DNA of 58,892 bases from Neisseria lactamica NS19 (GCA_000193795.2 AEPI01000082.1:1-58892); one strand, 5' to 3'. Shown: positions 35,394-43,765, counted from the stretch's first letter. Numbers and translations: made by a program. The notes: generated by a model not told the origin, from the sequence alone.

Positions 35394-36038
35394 ATGAGTT
35401 TCATTTTAGAAATTAGCGGTGAGCTGGCATGCTTCACTAGGCCGGAGCTCAAGGTGGAACGGGTTAGTTATCCCGTAATTACACCATCAGCAGCACGAAA
35501 TATCCTAATGGCAATCTTGTGGAAACCCGCCATTCGATGGAGGATACAGAAGCTCGAGATTCTTAAACCGATTCAGTGGACAAATATCCGACGTAACGAA
35601 GTGGGAACCAAAATGAGCGAACGCAGCGGCTCGCTCTATATTGAAGACAACCGCCAGCAGCGCGCATCCATGCTGCTGAAAGACGTTGCCTACCGCATCC
35701 ACGCCGATTTTGACATGACAAGCGAAGCAGGCGAGGGCGACAACTACGTCAAATTTGCCGAAATGTTCAAGCGGCGGGCGAAAAAAGGGCAGTATTTCCA
35801 CCAGCCTTATTTGGGCTGCCGCGAGTTTCCCTGCCATTTCAGGCTGCTTGAAAAGGCTGAAGACGGTTTGCCGCGCGAAAATATTACCCAAGATTTCGGT
35901 TTTATGCTGTATGACATGGATTTCAGCAAATCCGATCCGCGCGATTCCAATAACGCCGAGCCGATGTTTTACCAATGCAAAGCGGTAAACGGTGTGATTA
36001 CTGTGCCGCCTGCCGACAGCGGGGAGGTGAAACGATGA
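35394..36038 (+). CDS. cas5c: Type I-C Cas5c (crRNA-processing Cascade subunit)
   Basis: In type I-C, which lacks Cas6, Cas5 cuts the pre-crRNA and caps the 5' handle in Cascade. The 214-aa protein begins MSFILEISGELACFTRPELK and continues into the Cas5 RAMP core (YPVITPSAARNILMAILWKP, AYRIHADFDM, QPYLGCREFPCHF). The length is normal. GGAG lies 5 bp before the ATG. The stop overlaps the cas8c start (ATGA). It has its own strong promoter, which is the predicted target of the CreR-like guide. Confidence 0.94.
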   Translation: MSFILEISGELACFTRPELKVERVSYPVITPSAARNILMAILWKPAIRWRIQKLEILKPIQWTNIRRNEVGTKMSERSGSLYIEDNRQQRASMLLKDVAYRIHADFDMTSEAGEGDNYVKFAEMFKRRAKKGQYFHQPYLGCREFPCHFRLLEKAEDGLPRENITQDFGFMLYDMDFSKSDPRDSNNAEPMFYQCKAVNGVITVPPADSGEVKR

Positions 36039-37792
36039 TTCTGCACGCGCTCACCCAATACTACCAACGCAAAGCCGAAAGCGGTGGCGGTGTTGCCCCG
36101 GAAGGATTTGAAAACAAAGAAATCCCGTTCATTATCGTTATAGACAAACAGGGCAAATTTATCCAGCTTGAAGACACTCGTGAGTTGAAAAACAAGAAAA
36201 AAATTGCCCGCACTTTTTTAGTGCCGAAGGGTTTGGGCAGGAGCGGTTCAAAATCCTACGAAGTAAGCAATTTATTGTGGGATCACTACGGTTATGTGCT
36301 TGCCTATGCCGGAGAAAAAGGACAGGAGCAGGCGGATAAACAGCATGCCAGCTTTACCGCCAATGTAAACGAATTGAAACAGGCGTTGCCCGATGATGCA
36401 GGTGTTGCTGCCGTTGCCGCCTTTCTGGCTTCTTCGGCAGAAAAAAGCAAAGTCATACAGGCTGCAAATTGGGCGGAATGTGCCAAAGTCAAAGGCTGTA
36501 ATCTGAGCTTCCGCTTGGTGGACGAGGCAGTAGATTTGGTTTGTCAATCAAAGGCGGTTCAAGCATATGTGAATCAAGCCAATCATGCACAATCCGATAA
36601 TATCCCAAAAGGCATTTGCCTAGTAACTGGCAAACCTGCGCCGATTGCGCGGCTGCATAACGCCGTGAAAGGTGTGAACGCCAAGCCCGCTCCGTTTACA
36701 TCGGTAAATCTGTCGGCTTTTGAATCATACGGCAAAGAGCAGGGCTTTATCTTTCCTGTGGGCGAACAAGCCATGTTCGAATACACCACCGCCTTAAACA
36801 CTCTGCTTGCCGGTGAAAACCGCTTCCGTATCGGCGATGTAACGGCCATCTGTTGGAGTGCGAAACCAACTCCGTTGGAAACGCATCTTGCTTCGCTGAT
36901 TAACGGCGGCGGCAAGGACAAGCCCGATGAGCATATTGATGCGGTCAAATCGCTTTATAAAAGCTTGTACAACGGCAAATACACAGAACCCGACGGCAAA
37001 GAAAAATTCTACCTTTTAGGTCTATCACCCAATTCCGCGCGCATTGTCGTCCGCTTTTGGCATGAAACCACTGTTGCCGCCTTATCCGAAAGCATTGCGG
37101 CGTGGTATGACGATTTGCAGATGGTGCGTGGCGAAAACTCGCCATACCCCGAATATATGCCGTTGCCGCGTCTGCTGGGCAATTTGGTGTTGGACGGCAA
37201 AATGGAAAACCTGCCGTCCGATCTAATCGCCCAAATAACCGATGCCGCACTCAACAACCGCGTTTTACCCGTCAGCCTGTTGCAGGTTGCTTTGCGACGC
37301 AACAAAGCGGAACAGAAAATTACCTATGGCAGGGCAAGCCTGCTTAAAGCCTATATCAATCGCGCAATCCGCGCAGGTCGTCTGAAAAATATGAAGGAGC
37401 TAACTATGAGCTTAGATAGAAACCGCCAAGACATCGGCTATGTGCTGGGACGGCTGTTTGCCGTGCTGGAAAAAACACAGGCCGAAGCCAATCCCGGCTT
37501 GAACGCCACCATTGCCGACCGTTATTTCGGTTCGGCAAGCAGTACGCCGATTGCTGTATTTGGCACACTGATGCGCTTGTTGCCGCACCATTTGAACAAA
37601 CTGGAATTTGAAGGACGTGCTGTACAACTGCAATGGGAAATCCGCCAGATTTTGGAACATTGTCAGAGATTTCCCAACCATTTGAATTTGGAACAGCAAG
37701 GCCTGTTCGCCATCGGTTACTACCACGAAACCCAATTCCTGTTTACCAAAGACGCATTGAAAAACCTGTTCAACGAAGCGAAAACCGCATAA
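36035..37792 (+). CDS. cas8c: Type I-C Cas8c (Cascade large subunit)
   Basis: Cas8c (Csd1) recognises the PAM and stabilises the R-loop. The 585-aa protein begins MILHALTQYYQRKAESGGGV. It has the family segments FLVPKGLGRSGSKSYEVSNL, LVTGKPAPIARLHNAVKGV and LLGLSPNSARIVVRFWHETT. The ATG at 36035 overlaps the cas5c stop, with GGGAGG upstream; a longer start would lie inside cas5c. An internal RBS and ATG near the 3' end should produce Cas11c. A variant uptake sequence AGGTCGTCTGAA occurs at 37376-37387. Confidence 0.94.
   Translation: MILHALTQYYQRKAESGGGVAPEGFENKEIPFIIVIDKQGKFIQLEDTRELKNKKKIARTFLVPKGLGRSGSKSYEVSNLLWDHYGYVLAYAGEKGQEQADKQHASFTANVNELKQALPDDAGVAAVAAFLASSAEKSKVIQAANWAECAKVKGCNLSFRLVDEAVDLVCQSKAVQAYVNQANHAQSDNIPKGICLVTGKPAPIARLHNAVKGVNAKPAPFTSVNLSAFESYGKEQGFIFPVGEQAMFEYTTALNTLLAGENRFRIGDVTAICWSAKPTPLETHLASLINGGGKDKPDEHIDAVKSLYKSLYNGKYTEPDGKEKFYLLGLSPNSARIVVRFWHETTVAALSESIAAWYDDLQMVRGENSPYPEYMPLPRLLGNLVLDGKMENLPSDLIAQITDAALNNRVLPVSLLQVALRRNKAEQKITYGRASLLKAYINRAIRAGRLKNMKELTMSLDRNRQDIGYVLGRLFAVLEKTQAEANPGLNATIADRYFGSASSTPIAVFGTLMRLLPHHLNKLEFEGRAVQLQWEIRQILEHCQRFPNHLNLEQQGLFAIGYYHETQFLFTKDALKNLFNEAKTA
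37406..37792 (+). CDS. cas11c: Internal Cas11c small subunit within cas8c
   Basis: Type I-C systems make the small Cascade subunit Cas11c by internal translation of cas8c. Here AAGGAG (37394-37399) lies 6 bp before an in-frame ATG at 37406, giving a 128-aa product (MSLDRNRQDIGYVLGRLFAV ... FNEAKTA). That size fits the known small subunits, and the segment looks largely helical. The RBS is as good as that of cas7c. Its use is inferred from the family and the sequence. Confidence 0.75.
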   Translation: MSLDRNRQDIGYVLGRLFAVLEKTQAEANPGLNATIADRYFGSASSTPIAVFGTLMRLLPHHLNKLEFEGRAVQLQWEIRQILEHCQRFPNHLNLEQQGLFAIGYYHETQFLFTKDALKNLFNEAKTA

Positions 37793-37804
37793 GGAGCAAA
37801 TGCT

Positions 37805-38656
37805 ATGACTATTGAAAAACGCTACGACTTTGTCTTTTTATTTGACGTGCAAGACGGAAATCCCAACGGCGATCCTGACGCAGGCAATCTGCCGCGTATC
37901 GACCCGCAAACCGGTGAAGGTTTGGTAACTGATGTTTGCCTGAAACGCAAAGTCCGCAACTTTATCCAAATGACTCAAAATGGCGAACATCACGACATCT
38001 TTATCCGCGAAAAAGGCATTTTGAACAACCTGATTGACGAAGCCCACGAGCAGGAAAACGTAAAAGGCAAAGAAAAAGGCGAGAAAACCGAAGCTGCCCG
38101 CCAATACATGTGCAGCCGTTATTACGACATCCGCACATTCGGCGCAGTGATGACTACCGGCAAAAATGCAGGACAAGTGCGCGGTCCCGTGCAACTGACT
38201 TTTTCTCGCTCTATCGATCCCGTCATGACCTTGGAACACAGCATTACCCGCATGGCGGTTACCAACGAAAAAGATGCCAGTGAAACCGGCGACAACCGTA
38301 CCATGGGTCGCAAATTCACCGTCCCCTACGGCCTATACCGCTGCCACGGCTTTATTTCTGCCCATTTTGCCAAACAAACAGGCTTTTCCGAAAGTGATTT
38401 AGAACTGTTTTGGCAGGCACTCGTCAATATGTTCGACCACGACCATTCCGCCGCACGCGGACAAATGAACGCACGCGGACTTTATGTGTTCGAACACAGT
38501 AATAATCTAGGAGATGCACCTGCCGAAAGCCTGTTTAAACGTATCTGTATTGCTAGAAAAGACGGTGTGGAAGTTGCTAGAAACTTTGATGACTACACCG
38601 TCAGCGTTGATGAAACTAATCTTGGCGAAACCAAATTAGATCGCAAATTGGGTTGA
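37805..38656 (+). CDS. cas7c: Type I-C Cas7c (Cascade backbone)
   Basis: Cas7 (Csd2) subunits polymerise along the crRNA spacer. The 283-aa protein begins MTIEKRYDFVFLFDVQDGNP and shows the family motifs NGDPDAGNLPRIDPQTGEGL and RTFGAVMTTGKNAGQVRGPV. FDHDHSAARGQMNARGLYVF follows near the C-terminal part. AGGAGC lies upstream, 12 bp after cas8c. The length is normal and no damage is visible. Confidence 0.95.
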   Translation: MTIEKRYDFVFLFDVQDGNPNGDPDAGNLPRIDPQTGEGLVTDVCLKRKVRNFIQMTQNGEHHDIFIREKGILNNLIDEAHEQENVKGKEKGEKTEAARQYMCSRYYDIRTFGAVMTTGKNAGQVRGPVQLTFSRSIDPVMTLEHSITRMAVTNEKDASETGDNRTMGRKFTVPYGLYRCHGFISAHFAKQTGFSESDLELFWQALVNMFDHDHSAARGQMNARGLYVFEHSNNLGDAPAESLFKRICIARKDGVEVARNFDDYTVSVDETNLGETKLDRKLG

Positions 38657-38687
38657 TTGACAGACGATTTGTAAAACACAAAAGAAA

Positions 38688-39335
38688 ATGACCGCACTTT
38701 TAACCGAAACCCAAGGGGAAAATCAGGACATGCGCCTGATTCCCCTTTCCGCCCTGCAACATTACGCCTTCTGTCCGCGCCAATGTGCCTTGATTCATAA
38801 CGAGCAGGCGTGGGCGGAGAACTATTTGACCGCGCAGGGCAAGGCACTGCATGAACGGGTGGATTCGGGCGAGCCGGAAACGCGCAAGGGTGTGCGTTTT
38901 GAGCGGACGGTGCATGTGTCGGCAGAGAAATTGGGCATCAGCGGCGTGTTGGATTTGGTGGAAGTGGATACGAAAACAGGCCGTCTGAAACCCGTGGAAT
39001 ACAAACGCGGCAAGCCTAAACCCGACCCGATGGACGAAATTCAGCTTTGCGCCCAAGGCTTGTGCTTGGAAGAAATGACGGGGCAAACTGTCTCTGAGGG
39101 CGCGCTGTGGTATATGCAAACCCGCCACCGCGTCCCCGTCGTATTTTCAGACGGCCTGCGAGCCCAAACACTCGCCACCATCGCCGCCGTGCGCGCACTC
39201 CTAAACAGCGGTCAAACCCCGCCGCCCGACTACGGCAAACGCTGCAAAGCCTGCTCGCTGGTGGAGATTTGCCAGCCGGAGTTGCTGGGGAAACGGGATA
39301 GGAGTGTGGGGTATGTGGAGGGGTTGTTTGGGTAA
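38688..39335 (+). CDS. cas4: Cas4 RecB-like nuclease
   Basis: Cas4 trims and selects PAM-flanked prespacers during adaptation. The 215-aa protein has the Fe-S and RecB-nuclease pattern: YAFCPRQCALIH near the start, GVLDLVEVDTKTGRLKPVEY (active site) and the C-terminal cysteines GKRCKACSLVEICQPEL. A Haemophilus uptake core overlaps the first codons. The second ATG at 38730 (MRLIPLSALQHYAF) is an equally plausible start. Without an intact cas1 or any cas2 here, its adaptation role is probably idle. Two neisserial GCCGTCTGAA uptake cores lie inside. Confidence 0.9.
   Translation: MTALLTETQGENQDMRLIPLSALQHYAFCPRQCALIHNEQAWAENYLTAQGKALHERVDSGEPETRKGVRFERTVHVSAEKLGISGVLDLVEVDTKTGRLKPVEYKRGKPKPDPMDEIQLCAQGLCLEEMTGQTVSEGALWYMQTRHRVPVVFSDGLRAQTLATIAAVRALLNSGQTPPPDYGKRCKACSLVEICQPELLGKRDRSVGYVEGLFG
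38691..38699 (-). other. Haemophilus uptake sequence at cas4 start
   Basis: Minus-strand AAAAGTGCGGTCATTTTC matches the core AAGTGCGGT exactly and also the AT-rich extension of the H. influenzae uptake motif. Confidence 0.75.
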
Positions 39336-39370
39336 TGATTTGAAGTTAACTATATTAAGAGAGCTACGCC

Positions 39371-40684
39371 ATGAGGTATAAAAAAACATTTTCTCTTTTA
39401 GAGTTCTACGAAGAATTAAATTTTATTGAGTTAGAAGAGTTATATACATTATGGAAATTATTTCCAAAACAATCGGTATCATATCAATTTGAATTATTCT
39501 TTTCATTTAAAAAAGCTCATCAAGAAAAATATAACTGCGTTTTAGATGTATTGAGGAAAAAGTTATCTAATTCTTTCGCTATTTTTTCTGAAATACTATT
39601 GGAATATCATAATTATAAGAAATTTTGTGAAATTTCAAATATAAAAGAAACTCATAAAGTTTCGTTGGATAGTATGTTTTATAGATTGCAAATTGATAGC
39701 CTTCAAAAGCAAATCTATTCTCATATAGATGAGCTTATTTCATATTATAGAGGAGTATATAAGACCCTTAGTGTTTCAACGGGACTATTTAAAGATTATA
39801 GTGAATCTGATTATCTTGAATCGAGTTTGATTATTCTGCTTTTTGATCTTCTGAGCAATTACAAAAATGTAAGGAATAAATTTTCATTTAATTTAAAAAA
39901 TAATACATTTATCAATTTTTATAAAAACAAAGGTATAGATTTATTAAAAGAGGACAAGCAATATGAAAAATATGGCTTACTTTCTATTTCATTAGATAAT
40001 TTTGAATTTTGCACTAATCAGCCATTTCAGTTAAAAGATAAAAGAATAGATTCTACCCTTTATTTTAATGACCTTATACCAAATAATACTTCTATGAACA
40101 AAAATAACCATTTATCTTTAAAGGATTACCTGTGGGAGTCGTTGCAGATGAAAAAGATAAGTCAGTTATCTTTGCTTCCTGAATTTAATGATGTTCCAAG
40201 TGATGGATTAACTTTGTGTTTAGAAAATTTTGAGAAAGGTAATTCTTTTAAAATCAATGGACTAAATAAAGAAAATATTGCGAAACTATTCCAGGAAAGA
40301 GAGTATAGTAATCAATTGTGGGCATATATGGATGGAGAGTCAGATATTACGTTTGAAGAGTTTAACGAGGAAGAAACAAAGGATTATTTAGATATTTGTG
40401 GTTTCTATGTTACAAATGTTGTTCATTTAAAATATTTTAAAGATGGAGATGATTATTTTATTGAACATTTAGATCATGAGTATGTCTTTTATTCACCAGA
40501 TGAATATAAAAAGAGAAAATTAAATCATCTTCAAAAAGGAAATGCCAAAAAACGAATAAAAACATTTAAAATAGATAATTCGAAAATTCCATTAACTTCA
40601 GAATCTGGTTTAGAGTTTCTTGAATTTATTTTAAAAGAATGTCTAAAACATACAGATTTAATTGAGGAATTTTTATACTCATAA
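39371..40684 (+). CDS. AT-rich hypothetical protein between cas4 and cas1 remnant
   Basis: I do not recognise this 437-aa protein. It is rich in Lys, Asn, Ile, Phe, Asp and Glu, has no signal peptide or clear membrane segment, and looks soluble with a helical N-terminal half. The C-terminal third has an acidic stretch (WAYMDGESDITFEEFNEEET) and a basic one (YKKRKLNHLQKGNAKKRIK). G+C is visibly below 30 percent, unlike both cas genes and the core genome, so it came from another source. It starts 35 bp after cas4 with a weak RBS and sits between two cas4 copies. A defence or mobile cargo role is only a guess from position. Confidence 0.7.
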   Translation: MRYKKTFSLLEFYEELNFIELEELYTLWKLFPKQSVSYQFELFFSFKKAHQEKYNCVLDVLRKKLSNSFAIFSEILLEYHNYKKFCEISNIKETHKVSLDSMFYRLQIDSLQKQIYSHIDELISYYRGVYKTLSVSTGLFKDYSESDYLESSLIILLFDLLSNYKNVRNKFSFNLKNNTFINFYKNKGIDLLKEDKQYEKYGLLSISLDNFEFCTNQPFQLKDKRIDSTLYFNDLIPNNTSMNKNNHLSLKDYLWESLQMKKISQLSLLPEFNDVPSDGLTLCLENFEKGNSFKINGLNKENIAKLFQEREYSNQLWAYMDGESDITFEEFNEEETKDYLDICGFYVTNVVHLKYFKDGDDYFIEHLDHEYVFYSPDEYKKRKLNHLQKGNAKKRIKTFKIDNSKIPLTSESGLEFLEFILKECLKHTDLIEEFLYS

Positions 40685-40764
40685 GAATAAAAGCAACAAT
40701 GGCATTTTGTCTAACACAACTCATCAATAATTTTCAGGTAGCTCAACCCTGTTAAACACCCAAA

Positions 40765-40773
40765 AAGTGCGGT
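40765..40773 (+). other. Haemophilus uptake sequence before cas1 remnant
   Basis: AAAGTGCGGTCG contains the exact core AAGTGCGGT, 22 bp before the cas1 start codon. Confidence 0.7.
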
Positions 40774-40794
40774 CGAACCCCAAGGACTCTCCCC

Positions 40795-41132
40795 ATGCGC
40801 AAACTACAAAACACGCTCTATATCACCACCCAAGGCAGCTATCTGCATAAGGAGCGGGAGACGCTGGTGGTGGAGCAGGAGCGTAAGAAGGTGGCGCAGT
40901 TCCAGTGCATTCCATCGGGCATATTTTCTGTTTTGGCAATGTGCTGGTATCGCCGTTTTTGCTGGGGTTTTGCGGCGAAAATAATGTGAATTTGGCGTTT
41001 TTTGCCGAAAATGGGCATTATTTGGGGCGGCTTCAGGGGGCGGCAGAGCGGCAATGTGCTGTTGAGTCGGGCGCAGGTATCGGGTGTCGGAGTAAAACCT
41101 CGTGCCGATTGCGCGCAATATCATTGCGGCAA
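40795..41132 (+). pseudogene. cas1: cas1 remnant, truncated and multiply frameshifted
   Basis: The first frame (MRKLQNTLYITTQGSYLHKE then RKKVAQF) is the N-terminus of a type I-C Cas1 integrase. It breaks near 40900. FCFGNVLVSPFLLGFCGENN continues in a second frame, SGNVLLSRAQ in a third and VPIARNIIAAK in yet another. Only about 110 of some 340 residues remain, and none of the catalytic Glu/His/Asp region survives. At about 41133 the sequence switches to a second cas4 copy. No cas2 follows. Confidence 0.85.
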
Positions 41133-41610
41133 AGATTCGGACGAGTCTGAAATGCGCGAGGGCGTGCGCTTTGAGTGGGCGGTGCATGTGTCGGCGGAAA
41201 AACCGGGCATCAGCGGCGTATTGGATTTGGTGGCAGTGGATACGAAAACAGGCCGTCTGAAACCCGTGAAATATAAACGCGGCGAGCCCAAACCCGATCC
41301 GATGGACGAAATCCAGCTTTGCGCCCAAGGTTTGTGCTTGGAAGAAATGACGGGTCAAATTGTTAACGAAGGCGCGCTGTGGTATATGCAAACCCGCCAC
41401 CGTGTCCCCGTCGTGTTTTCAGACGGCCTGCGCGCCCAAACCCTCGCCACCATCGCCGCCGTGCGCGAACTTGTAAACAGCGGTCAAACCCCGCCGCCCA
41501 ACTATGGTAAACGTTGCAAAGCCTGCTCTTTGGTGGAGATTTGTCAGCCGGAGTTGCTGGGGAAACGGGATGGGAGTGTGGGGTATGTGGAAGCGTTGTT
41601 TATTGTGTAA
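41133..41610 (+). pseudogene. cas4: Second, 5'-truncated cas4 copy
   Basis: This segment repeats about 475 bp of cas4 (from about 38862 to 39335) with many scattered differences. The reading frame, including GVLDLVAVDTKTGRLKPVKY and KRCKACSLVEICQPELLGKR, is open to the stop. It lacks the N-terminal Cys motif YAFCPRQC and is joined to cas1 debris. The divergence suggests a different allele brought in by recombination, not a fresh duplication. Confidence 0.85.
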
Positions 41611-41611
41611 G

Positions 41612-41646
41612 AAAAAACCGCAGGTATTTTGAACCTGCGGTTTTTT
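41612..41646. terminator. Bidirectional terminator between the cas island and rpoD
   Basis: AAAAAACCGCAGG and CCTGCGGTTTTTT form a 13-bp stem with a 9-nt loop. It starts 2 bp after the partial cas4 stop and lies 4 bp from the rpoD stop, marking the right edge of the island. Confidence 0.92.
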
Positions 41647-41649
41647 GAT

Positions 41650-43578
41650 TTACAGCTTGCTGTCTTCGCTGTCCAAGAAACTTCTCAAACGGTCGCTTCT
41701 TGTCGGGTGGCGCAGCTTGCGGAGTGCTTTTGCCTCGATTTGACGGATGCGTTCGCGCGTTACGTCAAACTGTCTGCCGACTTCTTCCAGCGTGTGGTCG
41801 GTGTTCATATCGATGCCGAAACGCATACGCAGGACTTTTGCCTCACGCGGTGTCAGGCTTTCGAGTATTTCTTTGGTTACTTCGTGCAGGCTGGTGTACA
41901 TTGCCGCATCGGCCGGCGCAACATTGTTGGCATCCTCGATGAAGTCGCCCAAGTGCGAATCGTCGTCGTCGCCAATCGGGGTTTCCATCGAAATCGGCTC
42001 TTTGGCGATTTTCATGATTTTGCGGATTTTGTCTTCGGGCATCTGCATCAGTTCGGCAAGTTTGGCGGAATCGGGTTCTTCGCCGGTTTCTTGAAGGTGT
42101 TGGCGCGAGATGCGGTTCATCTTGTTGATGGTTTCAATCATATGCACCGGAATGCGGATGGTGCGCGCCTGATCGGCAATCGAACGTGTAATTGCCTGGC
42201 GGATCCACCAGGTTGCGTAGGTTGAGAATTTGTAGCCCCGGCGGTATTCGAACTTATCGACCGCCTTCATCAGGCCGATGTTGCCTTCCTGAATCAGATC
42301 AAGGAATTGCAAGCCCCGGTTGGTGTATTTTTTGGCAATGGAAATGACGAGGCGCAAGTTTGCCTGAATCATTTCCTGTTTGGCGGCTGCGGTTTCTTTT
42401 TCGCTTGACACCATATTTTTGTTGATTTCTTTCAACTCTTCGATGGAAATGCGGGTTTCTTTTTCCATATCTGCCAACTCGGTTTGTTTTTCGAGGATGG
42501 CGTGGCGGAAGCGGTCGAGTGCGTCGCTCCAAACCCTGCCTTTGGCGATTTCTTCTTCAATCCATTGCAGATTGGTGATTTCGGGCAGGAAGTTTTGGAT
42601 GAAGTAGTCGCGTTCCATATGGACGCGGTCGAGGCAGATGTCGCGGATTTCGCGTTCGAGTTTGCGGATGTTTTCTACTTTTCCGCGCAGGCTGCTGCTG
42701 AGGCTGTCGATTTGCCGGGTGGCGAAACGGACTTCCAGCAGTTTGTTGGCAATCGCGTCGCGGTAGGCGAGATAGTCTTTGTGCCGGCTGTGGTGTTTTT
42801 CCAAACGGCCGATCATTTTTTTGTAGTCTTTTTCGATTTGGGCAAAGTGGCCGATGACTTTTTGTTTCAATTCGGCGAGATTGGCTGCCGAGATTTCATC
42901 CGCATCTTCTTCCGATTCTTCGTCGTCTTCGTTTTCATCCGAATTGTCGTTGGAAGGTTTCTCGGGCGCTGTGGTTTCCAAGTGCCCCAAGCCCAATTCG
43001 TTGAGCAATACTTCATTCGGGTCGATAATGGCTTCTACGACTTCGTCGACGCGGATTTCGTCTTTGCGGATTTTTTCGATGAGTTCTAAGATTTCCGCAA
43101 TGGATCCCGGGCAGGCGGAGATGGCCTGAACCATGTTTTTCAGGGCGTTTTCGATTTTTTTGGCGATGATGATTTCGTCTTCGCGGGTCAGCAGGTCGAC
43201 CTGCCCCATTTCGCGCATATACATACGGACGGGGTCGGTCGTCCTGCCGAACTCGGAGTCTGCGCTGGACAGGGCGGCCTCGGCTTCTTCGACGGCATCA
43301 TCGTCGGTAACGGCGGCATTGTCGCTTAATAAAATGTCTTCCGCATCGGGGGCGTGTTCGGTAACTTGAATACCCAAACCGGAAATCATGCTGACGATGT
43401 TGTCGATTTGATCGGCATCGGACATATCGTCGGGCAGCGCATCGTTGATTTCGGAGTAGGTGATGTAGCCGCGTTCTTTGCCCATAATGATGAGTTGGCG
43501 CAGGCGCGCGCGTTGTTCCTCAATCGTCAGGGGGCGGGCATCGTCTTGGTATTCTTCGTGATTTTGGTTTTTGGACAT
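41650..43578 (-). CDS. rpoD: RNA polymerase sigma factor RpoD (sigma-70)
   Basis: RpoD is the primary sigma factor. The 642-aa protein has region 1.1, a long acidic non-conserved region and region 2 (KKYTNRGLQFLDLIQEGNIG, YKFSTYATWWIRQAITRSIA). Regions 3 and 4 follow (VTRERIRQIEAKALRKLRHP near the end). The start at 43578 (MSKNQNHEEYQDDARPL) is taken over an upstream in-frame ATG that lacks homologous sequence. It is downstream of dnaG on the same strand, the classic dnaG-rpoD order. Confidence 0.97.
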   Translation of the reverse strand: MSKNQNHEEYQDDARPLTIEEQRARLRQLIIMGKERGYITYSEINDALPDDMSDADQIDNIVSMISGLGIQVTEHAPDAEDILLSDNAAVTDDDAVEEAEAALSSADSEFGRTTDPVRMYMREMGQVDLLTREDEIIIAKKIENALKNMVQAISACPGSIAEILELIEKIRKDEIRVDEVVEAIIDPNEVLLNELGLGHLETTAPEKPSNDNSDENEDDEESEEDADEISAANLAELKQKVIGHFAQIEKDYKKMIGRLEKHHSRHKDYLAYRDAIANKLLEVRFATRQIDSLSSSLRGKVENIRKLEREIRDICLDRVHMERDYFIQNFLPEITNLQWIEEEIAKGRVWSDALDRFRHAILEKQTELADMEKETRISIEELKEINKNMVSSEKETAAAKQEMIQANLRLVISIAKKYTNRGLQFLDLIQEGNIGLMKAVDKFEYRRGYKFSTYATWWIRQAITRSIADQARTIRIPVHMIETINKMNRISRQHLQETGEEPDSAKLAELMQMPEDKIRKIMKIAKEPISMETPIGDDDDSHLGDFIEDANNVAPADAAMYTSLHEVTKEILESLTPREAKVLRMRFGIDMNTDHTLEEVGRQFDVTRERIRQIEAKALRKLRHPTRSDRLRSFLDSEDSKL

Positions 43579-43655
43579 TGTCTGCTTTCTGTTGGCAAGA
43601 TGCCGACGGTTTGCGTTTGGACGCACCTGAAGGCGTGGCAGAGTTGGGTACTCTG

Positions 43656-43734
43656 ATGCCGTCTGAAGGCTTTTTAGGAGGGGTGTTCTGCAGGTGTCGT
43701 TGTTGCAGCCGGGGTGAATGCTTTTCAGACGGCA
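43656..43734 (-). other. DUS inverted pair between dnaG and rpoD
   Basis: ATGCCGTCTGAA and TTCAGACGGCAT are separated by 55 bp. The wide loop makes it a poor terminator; it may act as an uptake site or a weak attenuator between the two genes. Confidence 0.45.
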
Positions 43735-43765
43735 TAACGGGTTTACGGGTGGCGGAATCCGCCGT

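Noticed and set aside
41133..41610. Second cas4 as a functional gene
   Set aside because: It lacks the N-terminal cysteine motif and a proper start, and is fused to cas1 debris.
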